Assembly: GCF_001317355.1 (NCBI RefSeq)
Contig: NZ_LKET01000029.1
Location: 1 to 64,000 of the forward strand
Source: Oxobacter pfennigii
GTDB taxonomy: Bacteria; Bacillota; Clostridia; Clostridiales; Oxobacteraceae
Direction: 5' to 3'
DNA length: 64,000 bases
Of the stretch, positions 41,987 to 51,722 are shown piece after piece (the first letter of the stretch is position 1; each line of letters starts with the position of its first letter). The notes under the pieces were generated by a model. The model saw nothing but the letters and a program-made list of their open reading frames with translations. It searched no databases and was not told where the DNA came from. A program made the position numbers and the translations under genes.

Positions 41987-43672
41987 ATGAAGGTTATAAT
42001 CATAGGCGGAGTTGCAGGCGGAGCTTCCGCAGCTGCAAGGCTGAGACGAAATGATGAGAAAAGTGAAATCATACTCTTTGAAAGAGGGGAACATATATCC
42101 TTCGCAAACTGCGGACTGCCATATTATATCGGTGAGGTTATACGGAATGAGGAAAATTTGCTTGTTCAGACACCGGAAGGCATGAAAAAAAGATTCAACA
42201 TAGATGTAAGAGTTCTAAGTGAAGTTGTGAGAATTCACAGGGAAACAAAAGAAGTTGAAATATATGACAGAAAAAATGATAAAAGGTATACGGAGAGCTA
42301 TGATAAGCTCATACTGTCACCCGGTGCGTCACCCATAAAGCCGGATTTGGAAGGAGTAAATGCAAAGAATGTATTTACACTGAGAAATGTTCCGGATACC
42401 TTAAGCATAAAGGATTATGTGGATAATGAAAAGCCGGAGAGTGCGGTTGTGGTAGGAGGCGGATTTATTGGCCTTGAAATTGCAGAAAATTTAAAAGAGA
42501 GAGGCCTGGATGTAAAATTAGTCGAGCTTTCTAATCAGGTTTTAGCTCCCATTGATTTCGAAATGGCTGCAATTGTACAAAACTATATGAAAGAAAAAGG
42601 CATTGAATTTTATTTAGGAGATGGGTTAAAGGGTATAAAGCATAATACAGGCTATTCAGAAGTTGAGTTAAACAGCGGTGCAAAAATTGAAGCTGACATG
42701 GTAGTCTTAGGAATTGGTGTTCGTCCCGAAGTTTCCCTGGCAAAGGACGCTGGCCTGGAGTTGGGAGAAAGAGGCGGAATAAAGGTTGATCAAACCTTGA
42801 AAACATCGGATTCAAATATATATGCAGTGGGAGATGCAATCGAAGTTATAGATTATATAAACGGAAAACAAAGCCTGGTGCCCCTTGCCGGACCTGCTAA
42901 CAAGCAGGGAAGAATTGCGGCGGATAATGTTTGCGGCCGAAATGAAACTTATGACGGTACTCAGGGCACGTCGGTTTTAAAGATATTTGATATGACTGTG
43001 GCATCAACGGGAAATAATGAAAAGCTTTTAAGAAGGTTTGATATACCTTATGAAAAATCATATACTCATTCAGCTTCTCATGCATCATATTATCCAGGTT
43101 CATCAACCATATCAATGAAAATCATATTTTCACCAGAAGACGGAAAGGTGTTAGGAGCTCAGGCAGTAGGATTTGAAGGGGTAGAAAAGAGGATTGATGT
43201 GCTGGCAACTGCAATTAGAGCAGGTATGACAGTATATGATTTGGAAAAGCTGGAACTAAGCTATGCACCTCCATATTCATCAGCAAAGGACCCTGTTAAT
43301 ATGGCCGGATATGTTGCTTCAAATATATTAAAGGGAGACAACAAAGTAATACACTGGGATGAAATAGAAAGATTGGATAAAGAAGAATCCATACTTGTTG
43401 ATGTAAGGACTCCCATGGAATACAGCCTTGGAACTATAGAGGATGCAGTAAATATTCCCCTTGATGAAATGCGAAATAGATTGGATGAATTCCCAAGGGA
43501 TAAAAAAATTATTGTATTTTGCAAAGTCGGTTTAAGAGGGTATTTAGCCTTAAGAATACTTGCGCAGAATGGATTCAAGGATGTATATAATTTAAGCGGA
43601 GGCTGCAGCACATATTATCCGGTTATAGAAGCCAATAAGGAAGATTCTCCTAAAAAAAAAGAAGTAATATAG
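41987..43672 (+). CDS. CoA-disulfide reductase-like flavoprotein with rhodanese domain
   Basis: 561 residues as read. Residues 1-445 are a pyridine nucleotide-disulfide oxidoreductase with FAD motif IIIGGVAGGASAAARL, the single active cysteine C42 in FANCGLPYYIG and the NAD motif AVVVGGGFIGLEIAENL, the type seen in CoA-disulfide reductases, Npsr and NADH oxidases. Residues about 460-550 are a rhodanese domain with the active cysteine in VFCKVGLRGYLAL. The frame ends at TAG 43670, 10 bases after an A9 tract. Homologues I know continue with TusA and DsrE domains, which lie here in another frame directly downstream. The likely role is reduction of CoA disulfide, persulfide or polysulfide. Ribosome site TCAGGAGGGATAAAC. 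Confidence 0.88.
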   Translation: MKVIIIGGVAGGASAAARLRRNDEKSEIILFERGEHISFANCGLPYYIGEVIRNEENLLVQTPEGMKKRFNIDVRVLSEVVRIHRETKEVEIYDRKNDKRYTESYDKLILSPGASPIKPDLEGVNAKNVFTLRNVPDTLSIKDYVDNEKPESAVVVGGGFIGLEIAENLKERGLDVKLVELSNQVLAPIDFEMAAIVQNYMKEKGIEFYLGDGLKGIKHNTGYSEVELNSGAKIEADMVVLGIGVRPEVSLAKDAGLELGERGGIKVDQTLKTSDSNIYAVGDAIEVIDYINGKQSLVPLAGPANKQGRIAADNVCGRNETYDGTQGTSVLKIFDMTVASTGNNEKLLRRFDIPYEKSYTHSASHASYYPGSSTISMKIIFSPEDGKVLGAQAVGFEGVEKRIDVLATAIRAGMTVYDLEKLELSYAPPYSSAKDPVNMAGYVASNILKGDNKVIHWDEIERLDKEESILVDVRTPMEYSLGTIEDAVNIPLDEMRNRLDEFPRDKKIIVFCKVGLRGYLALRILAQNGFKDVYNLSGGCSTYYPVIEANKEDSPKKKEVI

Positions 43673-44460
43673 ATCCAAAAGCAGAAGTTGCATTTACTGA
43701 AATCCCCTCTGATGAAAAAATCGAGGTAACATCATCTATAAAGCTGGATGCCTGCGGATTGCAGTGCCCTGGACCCATCATAAAGGTCAAAGAGGCTCTG
43801 GATTCAATGAAAGCAGGACAAATACTTGAAGTAAGAGCAACCGATCCGGCTTTCGGCGCTGATGTGGAATCCTGGTGCAATCGTACGGGAAATGAATTTA
43901 AGGGCTCATCAAGAGAAGGCAAGGTGATTAAAGCTCTTATTAAAAAAGGGATAGAGAAAAATATGGACTTATCAAATGTTTCCTTAGGAGGCAATGATAA
44001 AACCATGGTGGTATTCAGCGGAGATTTGGATAAAGCTATTGCATCTTTTATAATAGCAAACGGTGCAGCCGCTATGGGGAGAAAGGTGACCATGTTCTTT
44101 ACCTTTTGGGGATTGAATGTTCTAAGGAAAAATGATAACATAAAAGTCAAAAAGAGCTTTCTGGAGTCTATGTTTGGAATGATGATGCCAAGAGGTACCA
44201 GTAAGTTAGGCCTGTCAAAAATGAATATGGGCGGAATGGGTGGTAAAATGATAAGATATATCATGGATAAAAAGAACGTATTCTCTCTTGATGAATTGAT
44301 TGAACAGGCAAAGGTACAGGGGGTAAGGCTGGTGGCCTGCTCCATGTCCATGGATATCATGGGAATTAAAGAAGAAGAATTGATACCGGGTATTGAAATA
44401 GGCGGAGTCGCTTCATATTTAGCTTCGGCAGAGACTGCAGATACTAATTTATTTATATAA
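43654..44460 (+). pseudogene. TusA-DsrE C-terminal part of the flavoprotein, displaced by one base
   Basis: An open frame without a sensible start runs from the A9 tract (43652-43660) to 44460. It reads SNIDPKAEVAFTEIPSDEKI, then a TusA domain (LDACGLQCPGPIIKVKEALD) and a DsrE-like domain (VVFSGDLDKAIASFIIANGA, FFTFWGLNVLRK). Adding one A to the tract joins it to the preceding rhodanese domain, giving one protein of about 825 residues in the known order oxidoreductase-rhodanese-TusA-DsrE. The split may be a mutation, a sequencing error, or transcript slippage on A9. I call it a broken or slipped part of one gene rather than a separate gene. Confidence 0.75.
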
Positions 44461-44551
44461 ATTAATTTAATCAGCACCCAATTAAAAGCATAAGAATATA
44501 TAAGGATATATAAATCTGTATGCTATAGAACATGGCAGAATGGTGGAATTT

Positions 44552-44821
44552 ATGGAGAATATGGATATTTACGATGCCAAAAGCGAAATATTAAAAGCTA
44601 TTGCTCATCCTGTGAGGCTGTGCATCGTCAAAGGCTTGATTGAGAGCCAGTGCAATGTCACCAAAATACAGGAATGCTTAAACCTTCCCCAATCTACAAT
44701 ATCTCAGCATCTGGCTAAGCTGAAAGCTGCCAGGATTATCGAAGGGGAGAGAAACGGCCTTGAAATATGCTATAAAGTAGTAGATCAGGATATTAAAAAA
44801 ATAATTGAAGCACTTTTCTAA
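44552..44821 (+). CDS. ArsR-family regulator, probable sulfur/redox sensor
   Basis: 89-residue winged-helix repressor: LKAIAHPVRLCIVKGLIESQ, then the recognition helix LNLPQSTISQHLAKLKAARI and the wing IEGERNGLEICYKV. Several cysteines (in RLCIV, SQCNV, ECLNL, EICYK) could respond to persulfides or metals. Its place behind the CoA-disulfide reductase/rhodanese locus supports sulfur or redox sensing (inference). Start ATG 44552 is preferred for GGTGGAATTT; ATG 44540 has no ribosome site. Confidence 0.83.
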   Translation: MENMDIYDAKSEILKAIAHPVRLCIVKGLIESQCNVTKIQECLNLPQSTISQHLAKLKAARIIEGERNGLEICYKVVDQDIKKIIEALF

Positions 44822-44850
44822 CAAAGGCGGCCTATAGGCCGCCTTTGTTT
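44821..44850 (+). terminator. Intrinsic terminator
   Basis: ACAAAGGCGGCC (44821-44832) with GGCCGCCTTTGT (44837-44848), followed by TT; a perfect stem. Confidence 0.85.
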
Positions 44851-45003
44851 CATATAGCTATTACAATAGACAAATATTGGTGCGTATAGTATAATATATG
44901 AACATAAACGCTGTGAATACCGTATTTAAAAGGGCGTATAAAACAGAGGGAATTTTAGTATAATCATAAATGCGTTCCTTAAATTAAGCAGGGAGGAATT
45001 ATC

Positions 45004-46230
45004 TTGGCTAATGTATATGACGTACTTTTAGAAAGAGGCTTTATTGAGCAGGTGACCCATGAAGAGCCTTTAAAAGAGCTTCTTTCAAAAGGAAGGGTAA
45101 CATTTTATATAGGTTTCGACCCCACGGCCGACAGCCTTCATGTGGGACATTTTTTGCAGATGATAGTAATGGCTCACATGCAAAGAGCAGGCCACATACC
45201 TATTGCACTATTAGGCGGCGGCACGGCAATGGTAGGCGATCCCTCCGGAAAAACGGATATGAGAAAAATGCTTACCAGAGAAGAGATAAATAAAAATGCC
45301 GAGTCCTTCAAAAACCAATTCTCAAAGCTCATAGACTTCAGCGATAACAAAGCCATTATGGACAATAATGCAAACTGGCTTCTGGATATAAATTATGTTA
45401 ATTTCCTTCGTGAAATCGGAGTCCATTTTTCCGTAAACAGAATGCTTACGGCTGAATGCTATAAAAACAGATTGGAGAAGGGCCTTACATTCCTAGAATT
45501 TAATTATATGATAATGCAGGCATATGACTTTCTCGAATTATATAAAAGATACGGATGCCGTCTGCAGCTGGGCGGAGATGACCAATGGTCAAACATCCTG
45601 GCAGGGGCTGATCTGATACGCCGTGTAGAAGGAGCCGAAGCTTACGGCATGACATTTACTCTTTTAACTACCAGTACAGGTAAGAAAATGGGTAAAACCG
45701 AGTCAGGGGCAATCTGGCTGGATCCCAATAAAACAAGTCCATATGAATTTTATCAGTACTGGAGAAACGTGGATGATGCCGATGTTAAAAAATGCCTATG
45801 CCTTTTAACCTTCCTTCCAATGGATGAGGTCAATAAACTTGGGGCCTTGGAAGGGCAGGAGATAAACGAGGCAAAAAAGGTACTGGCCTTTGAAGTAACG
45901 AAGCTTGTTCATGGCGAAGAAGAAGCTAATAAGGCAAAAGCAGCCGCCGAAGCCTTGTTTGGAGGCGGTGCGGATTCAGAGAATATACCTTCAACTAATA
46001 TATCAAAGGCTGTATTGAGCGAAAACTCAAAAGTAGTGGATTTGCTGGTATTAACTGAACTTGCTCCATCTAAAGCCGAGGCAAAACGCCTAATAAAACA
46101 AGGCGGTATTTATGTAAATGATGAAAAAGTAGAGGATTTTGACAAGGCTGTAACTGATGACGATTTTTCTGATGGAAAACTTATGATAAAAAAAGGAAAA
46201 AAAGTATATCATAGAATAGTTCTTGAATAA
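45004..46230 (+). CDS. tyrS: Tyrosyl-tRNA synthetase
   Basis: 408-residue class I synthetase that charges tRNA-Tyr. The HIGH equivalent is SLHVGHFLQ, the tyrosine pocket includes [20 protein letters not shown] and QWSNI, and the KMSKS equivalent is KMGKTESG. The C-terminal 70 residues are an S4 RNA-binding domain ([20 protein letters not shown]). The start is TTG 45004 behind CAGGGAGGAATTATC. The 150-base leader shows no T-box core, unlike many clostridial tyrS genes. Confidence 0.95.
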   Translation: MANVYDVLLERGFIEQVTHEEPLKELLSKGRVTFYIGFDPTADSLHVGHFLQMIVMAHMQRAGHIPIALLGGGTAMVGDPSGKTDMRKMLTREEINKNAESFKNQFSKLIDFSDNKAIMDNNANWLLDINYVNFLREIGVHFSVNRMLTAECYKNRLEKGLTFLEFNYMIMQAYDFLELYKRYGCRLQLGGDDQWSNILAGADLIRRVEGAEAYGMTFTLLTTSTGKKMGKTESGAIWLDPNKTSPYEFYQYWRNVDDADVKKCLCLLTFLPMDEVNKLGALEGQEINEAKKVLAFEVTKLVHGEEEANKAKAAAEALFGGGADSENIPSTNISKAVLSENSKVVDLLVLTELAPSKAEAKRLIKQGGIYVNDEKVEDFDKAVTDDDFSDGKLMIKKGKKVYHRIVLE

Positions 46231-46268
46231 TAAGTTATGGGCTGTGCAAAGCACAGCCCATAACTTAT
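46230..46268. terminator. Bidirectional terminator, perfect 18-bp stem
   Basis: ATAAGTTATGGGCTGTGC (46230-46247) pairs perfectly with its inverse at 46251-46268 across an AAA loop. It sits between convergent tyrS and the germination permease gene, and contains the stop codon of the latter. Confidence 0.85.
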
Positions 46269-47356
46269 GCATTTTTTAGCCTTCTTTTAACTATTGAAAC
46301 TATTAATAAAGTGAGGGGTATCACAAGATGAAAAATAAGAGCATACCATGACCAGGAATATGTAATAAGGTTTATATGTTCAGGCTGGCTCCGTACTATA
46401 AATAATGAGTGCTCTACAACTAAAATTCCCAAGGGTACCAGGACAACACGGTAGTCTTTAATTGAGAAAATCTTTGAAATGCAAAGGGAGCATGCATAAA
46501 AAGAGATACTCATTTTTATAAAATTAATGGCAATGAAGAGAGTATAAATGAGTATTTCTGCCCTGTCTAAAAAATCCGCCACCTGTATATAAGAGTAAGA
46601 TGTATATGCAGGATAGGTTAATTTTGGAGCAAGAGGTCCCAATACAAGTATATTCATTATGTTAGAGGCTATTATGAACAATCCTGCAGTCGTAACAGCC
46701 AGAAGGGAGGGTGTTTTAGTGCTTTTTCCGTCTTTTAAATGAGGAAAAATCATAACAAAAATACCTCCTAGGCTTAATGGCAGAGTGCTAATCTGAAGAG
46801 CAGAATACAATATTTTTCTTGTATCGCCGCCTGTTATGGGAAGCAGGTTCTGGAAATTCAAGTCTCTGCCCAATAATATAAAGGCAATTATTAAATAAAA
46901 TATTATGATGGGGAAAAATAATATGGAGATCCTTGCCATGGATTCTATCCCTTCATAAGCTATCCATATGACAAGAAGCATTATGGAAGCGGAAATCACT
47001 ACAACAGGAGTGTTGGGCAATGCCACATTAATGGTAAACTGCCAATGATCCCTTAAAATGAAGGTTGCGCCTTGAAATGAGTATAATGCATATATAAGTC
47101 CTATAAATTTGGATACCCATTTCCCTAATAAGGATTTTGAAATCTCTATTATGGATTTACCGGAATGAATATCACAAAGATGTGCTGCCACCAGTATGTA
47201 TAAAGAGCCCAAAAATACTGCTATAATGGCTGAAATCCAGGATTGATGACCGGCAAGGCCTCCAATAGGTACTATCATCGCGCTTGAAATCATATGTATG
47301 CACATGGCAGCCCACAATTCTACACTGGAAATTCGCTCTTTATCTTTTCCCGACAT
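46265..47356 (-). CDS. gerB: Spore germination permease (GerB/GerAB family)
   Basis: 363-residue amino-acid-permease-fold membrane protein with about ten hydrophobic segments. It is recognised as the endospore germination family from the start ELWAAMCIHMISSAMIVPIG and the segments LGSLYILVAAHL and GIESMARISILFFPIIIFYL. In germinant receptors this subunit binds the germinant. Unusually it is transcribed away from gerA and gerC (161-base gap) instead of lying between them. Ribosome site TATGGGGTGATATA before ATG 47356. Confidence 0.88.
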   Translation of the reverse strand: MSGKDKERISSVELWAAMCIHMISSAMIVPIGGLAGHQSWISAIIAVFLGSLYILVAAHLCDIHSGKSIIEISKSLLGKWVSKFIGLIYALYSFQGATFILRDHWQFTINVALPNTPVVVISASIMLLVIWIAYEGIESMARISILFFPIIIFYLIIAFILLGRDLNFQNLLPITGGDTRKILYSALQISTLPLSLGGIFVMIFPHLKDGKSTKTPSLLAVTTAGLFIIASNIMNILVLGPLAPKLTYPAYTSYSYIQVADFLDRAEILIYTLFIAINFIKMSISFYACSLCISKIFSIKDYRVVLVPLGILVVEHSLFIVRSQPEHINLITYSWSWYALIFHLVIPLTLLIVSIVKRRLKNA

Positions 47357-47517
47357 TATATCACCCCATATAAAAAAGTTTCCCCATCATAAGAAAACAT
47401 ATTCTGCTATAATAAAAAGCTTAAGGATTGAGCACTTATAACATAAGTAAATGAAGTAAAGGGCATCCTATATAGTAAATCATTAATAAATCATATATAA
47501 GACTTCCGGGTGATATA

Positions 47518-49122
47518 ATGAAAAAACTTATAAAACCAAAACCTATCAAAAAAAAAGAGAATGGCAAAGTATATGAAAAAATACTAAAAGATGATGAGAA
47601 TATTCAAAAGCAATGTGAATTAACTTGTGATATAGATGAAAATGAGAACATTTTCAAGAATATATTCAGCAGCTGTTATGATGTTGTTTTTAGGAGCATA
47701 AAAATTCTGGGGGAGAAAAAGGCTCTCATTATATATGCTGACGGACTTGTCGACAATAAAATTTTAGATGACATGATAATAGATAACTTGATGAAAGAGA
47801 ATGCTTTTCTTAATATTAATGATATGAATATAGGAGATTTTTTAAAGGAACAGGTAATCCCCGTTGGACAGCTAAAAGATATTTCATCAATAGAAGAAGC
47901 TGTAAAAGCCATATTAGACGGAAATGCCATAATCCTTGTGGAAAATGAGCCGGTTATATTTGCAGCGGCTATAGGCGGAGGCCAAAGGCGCAATATAAAC
48001 GAGCCTGTGACTGAAACAGTCATAAGAGGGCCGAGAGAAGGCTTCACTGAGGATATAAGGATAAATATAAGCATGCTGAGAAGAAGGCTTAAGACTCCCA
48101 AGCTGAAAATGGAATTATCGACTATAGGAGAGATGTCAAAAAGCAATATAATTATAACCTATATAAAAGGAGTAGCTGAAGAATCGGTTATTGAGGAAGT
48201 AAGGAAGCGGCTTGGCAAGATTAAAATTGACGCCGTATTGGAATCAGGATATATAGAAGAATTCATCGAGGATGAACCTTATACTCTTTTTCCTCTCGTA
48301 CAAAACACCGAGCGTCCGGATGTGGTAGCAGCTGCCATGTTAGAAGGAAAGGTAGCAATATTTACTGATAATACCCCTTTTGTATTATTAGTGCCGGTGG
48401 TATTCTGGGGGCAGGTTCACGCTAATGAGGATTATTATGAGCGCTTCAGTATGGGTACAATTATCAGATGGATTCGTTTGAGTTTTATGTTTATATCGCT
48501 GCTTGTTCCGGCGCTTTATGTTGCTGTCTCTACGTTTCATCAGCAAATGATACCCCCAAAGCTTTTGATGAGCATCGTAGATGCAAGGGAGCCCAGCCCT
48601 TTTCCGGCAGTGATTGAAGCTCTCATAATGGAAGTGACTTTTGAAGCTTTAAGGGAAGCAGGTGTAAGGCTTCCTAAACCTGTAGGCCAGGCAGTGAGCA
48701 TAGTAGGAGCATTAGTTATAGGCCAGGCGGCAGTAGAGGCAGGATTGGTATCAGCTCCTATGGTAATTGTAGTTTCACTAACCGGAATTGCTTCCTTTAC
48801 CATGCCCCGCTATGATTTTGCTTTTGCCGTCAGAATGCTCAGATTTCCCTTAATACTTATGGCAGGTTCTTTTGGGTTGTATGGGGTGACATTAGGAGTT
48901 ATGGCAATGCTGATACATCTTGTAGGCCTCCGATCTTTCGGAATACCTTACTTATCACCTGTAGCCCCTTTAAACCTTAAAGGCTTAAAGGATGTTTTAA
49001 TCAGAGCACCCCATTGGAATATGCATAAAAGACCGGAGCTTATAACAAGTTATAATGAAATACGCGTACCGGAAGGACAAAAACCAGAAACCGAGCAGGA
49101 GAGGAAAGACTCACAAAAATAA
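47518..49122 (+). CDS. gerA: Spore germination protein GerA family (A subunit)
   Basis: 534-residue germinant receptor A subunit. A basic, soluble N-terminal domain (about 1-300) contains the conserved GPREGFTEDIRINISMLRRR and ERPDVVAAAMLEGKVAIFTD. Then come membrane segments (IRLSFMFISLLVPALYVAVS, AVSIVGALVIGQAAVEAGLV, SAPMVIVVSLTGIASF) and a C-terminal soluble tail. It acts in the inner spore membrane with the B and C subunits. Start ATG 47518 after TTCCGGGTGATATA. gerC starts 12 bases after its stop. Confidence 0.93.
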   Translation: MKKLIKPKPIKKKENGKVYEKILKDDENIQKQCELTCDIDENENIFKNIFSSCYDVVFRSIKILGEKKALIIYADGLVDNKILDDMIIDNLMKENAFLNINDMNIGDFLKEQVIPVGQLKDISSIEEAVKAILDGNAIILVENEPVIFAAAIGGGQRRNINEPVTETVIRGPREGFTEDIRINISMLRRRLKTPKLKMELSTIGEMSKSNIIITYIKGVAEESVIEEVRKRLGKIKIDAVLESGYIEEFIEDEPYTLFPLVQNTERPDVVAAAMLEGKVAIFTDNTPFVLLVPVVFWGQVHANEDYYERFSMGTIIRWIRLSFMFISLLVPALYVAVSTFHQQMIPPKLLMSIVDAREPSPFPAVIEALIMEVTFEALREAGVRLPKPVGQAVSIVGALVIGQAAVEAGLVSAPMVIVVSLTGIASFTMPRYDFAFAVRMLRFPLILMAGSFGLYGVTLGVMAMLIHLVGLRSFGIPYLSPVAPLNLKGLKDVLIRAPHWNMHKRPELITSYNEIRVPEGQKPETEQERKDSQK

Positions 49123-49134
49123 GGGGGCAAAATT

Positions 49135-50325
49135 ATGAAGCGCAAAGAGTATATTATTATAAAGCCTTTGCTTTGCATATTATCGGTAATCCCCATACTT
49201 TTATCAACAGGCTGCTGGGACAGGGTGGAGGTAAACGACATAGCCCTCATTATGGCCAGTGCCTTTGATACGGCACCGGACGGCAAACTTTTAGGCACAT
49301 CTCAGGTAATGCTTCCTTCAGGAGGAGGTCTGGGAGCCGGCGAGGCCGGTGCAGGAAGTGAAAGTAAAAAAAGCTTTATAGTTGAATCGGCTGTGGGCAT
49401 TGATCCGGGAGAAGCACAAAGTCAGATACAAATGGGTTTTTCAAGAAGGCTATTCAGAGGCCACAGAAGAGTAATCGTAATCGGAGAAGAGCTGGCAAAA
49501 CTGGGAATAGGAGAAGTATTGGATTCCATAAGCCGTGATCCTCAAAACCGGCTGCGTACCCACATGCTTGTGGCTAAGGGAAGCAGGGGCTCAGATATAC
49601 TTAGAATGAAATACCCTATGGAACGTGTTCCGGCAGAAGCAATGAGAGAGATGATAAATATCGGTGTAGGTGTGGAAGTAACCATCAGGGATTTTTTAAT
49701 TGCCTCATCCAGTGAAGGTATTCAGCCTATTGCCACAGTGATAGAAGCAGATAAAGGTACAGAGGGTTTTAAATTAGCGGGGATAGCGGTTTTTAAAGAT
49801 TTAAAGCTTGTAGGATACCTTGACGGGGAAAGCACCAACGGATATCTCTGGTTGGCGGGGAGGCTTCACAACGGTCTGGTGACAACAGAGATCCCCGGTA
49901 TTGAAGGAGAAATAAGCATAGATGTTATAACTTCAGATGTAAAAATAAAGCCTTATATTAACGGCGATAAAATAAAATTTGAAGTTTTATTAAGCGGTGA
50001 AGGCGCTATACATGGCAATGGCACAAAGCTTGATTTCACCAACCCCAAAAATACAAAGCTTGCAGAAGAGGCTGCGGAGGAAGAAATCAAAAAACAGGTA
50101 TTAACCACTATTAAAATTATTAAAGATGAATTTAAGGCGGATATAGTAGGCTTTGGAAGTGTCATTAACAGAGAAAATCCAAAAGAGTGGAAAAAACTTA
50201 AAAATAAATGGGATGAGGTTTTTCCAAATACGGAAATAGAAGTTACAGTTGATTTTGCCGCAAAACAGACAGGTATGTCAGGTCCTCCTTTGTATTTAAG
50301 AGAAAACGAGGTGATAAAGGAATAG
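49135..50325 (+). CDS. gerC: Spore germination lipoprotein GerC family (C subunit)
   Basis: 396-residue Ger(x)C lipoprotein. The signal PLLCILSVIPILLSTGC ends at lipidated C27, followed by the typical CWDRVEVNDIALIMASAFD. Further family segments are RRLFRGHRRVIVIGEELAK and the C-terminal VDFAAKQTG. It is the lipid-anchored subunit of the germinant receptor. Ribosome site AAGGGGGCAAAATT. Its stop is immediately followed by the start of a small membrane protein gene. Confidence 0.93.
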   Translation: MKRKEYIIIKPLLCILSVIPILLSTGCWDRVEVNDIALIMASAFDTAPDGKLLGTSQVMLPSGGGLGAGEAGAGSESKKSFIVESAVGIDPGEAQSQIQMGFSRRLFRGHRRVIVIGEELAKLGIGEVLDSISRDPQNRLRTHMLVAKGSRGSDILRMKYPMERVPAEAMREMINIGVGVEVTIRDFLIASSSEGIQPIATVIEADKGTEGFKLAGIAVFKDLKLVGYLDGESTNGYLWLAGRLHNGLVTTEIPGIEGEISIDVITSDVKIKPYINGDKIKFEVLLSGEGAIHGNGTKLDFTNPKNTKLAEEAAEEEIKKQVLTTIKIIKDEFKADIVGFGSVINRENPKEWKKLKNKWDEVFPNTEIEVTVDFAAKQTGMSGPPLYLRENEVIKE

Positions 50326-50553
50326 TTGGTTATTATTGTGATTTTTATTATTTGCCTGATGATTATATCTTTTTTTCAGATTAAAGCCATGTGGGGTAAA
50401 GTAAATCCAGGGACAGTTGCAGTCTATGGGTTGTTAATGACTACTGCTGCAGTCATAGGTTCTTTGTTGATCAGTGGGGTTGAACTGCCAAGCCATAATG
50501 AATATATTTCTAAATTTTTTGAGCCTATAGGTAAGACCTTGTTGGGGAAATAA
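50326..50553 (+). CDS. Small two-helix membrane protein in the ger operon
   Basis: 75-residue protein with two hydrophobic segments (VIIVIFIICLMIISFF and VYGLLMTTAAVIGSLLISGV) and a short polar tail SHNEYISKFFEPIGKTLLGK. Starts at TTG 50326, directly after the gerC TAG, with AAAGGAATAG as ribosome site; GTG 50338 is an alternative. Small D-type membrane proteins accompany some ger operons and modulate the receptor; the same role is likely but not shown. Confidence 0.68.
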   Translation: MVIIVIFIICLMIISFFQIKAMWGKVNPGTVAVYGLLMTTAAVIGSLLISGVELPSHNEYISKFFEPIGKTLLGK

Positions 50554-50564
50554 GGCTCTATTAT

Positions 50565-50606
50565 AATAACAAATAGCAGTAGGAAAACTTACTGCTATTT
50601 GTTATT
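50565..50606. terminator. Bidirectional terminator
   Basis: AATAACAAATAGCAGTA (50565-50581) pairs with TACTGCTATTTGTTATT (50590-50606). It lies between the ger operon and the convergent glycosyltransferase, whose stop is inside the stem. Confidence 0.85.
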
Positions 50607-51722
50607 ATTGTAAACATTTCCATATACTTTCAAGGTCTCATGAGCTGTCTTTCTCCAGCTGAAAAGGGAAGCCCGTTCCAAACCTTTAGCGATGAGGCCG
50701 GATTTTATTTCATTGTCCTCCAACACCTTTGACATAGCATCTGCAAGCTTTTCCGTGTCGAAGGGATTTATCAGCAAGGCTCCGTCGCCTGCAATTTCAG
50801 GTATGGAGGACACATTGGACGTAATTGTGGGCGTACCGCATTTCATAGCCTCCAGAATAGGAAGTCCAAAACCTTCATAAAGGGAGGGATAGACAAAAAG
50901 CTCGGCTGAATTATAAAAATATGGGAGATCATCGTAGGGTACATATCCTGTAAAAAATACCTTGTCTCCTATTCCTAAGTTTTGAGAAAGTTTTATTAAA
51001 AACTGATGATCATCCTTTGCCGAGCCGATTATTACTATCCTGTAATCTTTTGATAATTTGGAATGTATCATTGAAAAAGCTAAAAGTATGGATTTTACAT
51101 TCTTCCTGGGGCTGAAGCCTCCTAAATATAATATTATATTGTCATCTATGCCGTAATTTTCCTTAACATAATTTAAAGAAGAGCTTTTATCTAAAGGCAT
51201 AAATATATCGTCTGCTGCAAGATGGGTCACTACTATTTTTTCTTCGGGAATACCGAATATTCTCATAATATCCTTCTTAGACCATTCTGAGACAGTTATT
51301 ATCATATCCAAGTTTGATATTATTGCCGGCATCTGAGAAATGAATTTGGCAAGGTATCCCTTTCCCACTGTTTCAGGCATGATGTAAGGTATTAAATCAT
51401 GTACGGTGGCAACATACAAGGAGCTTTTATTCTGAGGAAGCCCAATGCCGTTTTGGGGAAGATGATACACATCTACATTCTTGGTTTTTAAAATATCGGG
51501 AATATAATACTGTTCCCAGAACCTGTGATGTTTTCTGCTGGATATACTGATTTTTACATTATCCCTGGCACTTAATGCTTCATAATCCCTGCCCGACCAG
51601 AAGAGATAATAATCATTTTGCCTGTCAATTTCAAGAATATGTTTTAAAACTTGCCTTGTGTAAGTGCCAATGCCTGTTCCGGCATACCATGTGGCCCCCC
51701 TGGCATCTATGGATATCAGCAT
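50595..51722 (-). CDS. GT4-family glycosyltransferase
   Basis: 375-residue GT-B enzyme. ISIDARGATWYAGTGIGTYT forms the N-terminal nucleotide-sugar acceptor domain, and NIILYLGGFSPRKNVKSILL, SLYEGFGLPILEAMKCGTP and TSNVSSIPEIAGDGALLINP are the GT4 donor-site signatures (the E-x7-E motif is intact). It is closely related to the glycosyltransferase at 57513-58637; the two flank the CotS cluster. It probably builds a spore-surface or extracellular glycan. Start ATG 51722 is used because GTG 51731 lies in the ribosome site (AAAGGAGTGAAATGG). Confidence 0.9.
   Translation of the reverse strand: MLISIDARGATWYAGTGIGTYTRQVLKHILEIDRQNDYYLFWSGRDYEALSARDNVKISISSRKHHRFWEQYYIPDILKTKNVDVYHLPQNGIGLPQNKSSLYVATVHDLIPYIMPETVGKGYLAKFISQMPAIISNLDMIITVSEWSKKDIMRIFGIPEEKIVVTHLAADDIFMPLDKSSSLNYVKENYGIDDNIILYLGGFSPRKNVKSILLAFSMIHSKLSKDYRIVIIGSAKDDHQFLIKLSQNLGIGDKVFFTGYVPYDDLPYFYNSAELFVYPSLYEGFGLPILEAMKCGTPTITSNVSSIPEIAGDGALLINPFDTEKLADAMSKVLEDNEIKSGLIAKGLERASLFSWRKTAHETLKVYGNVYNNNK

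Noticed and set aside
43650-44477. 275-codon minus-strand open frame
   Set aside because: Antisense to clear TusA and DsrE domain sequence on the plus strand; no ribosome site or known motif.
44851-45003. Possible T-box before tyrS
   Set aside because: Many clostridial tyrS genes have one, but no GGTACCGCG-type core or terminator/antiterminator pair is present here.
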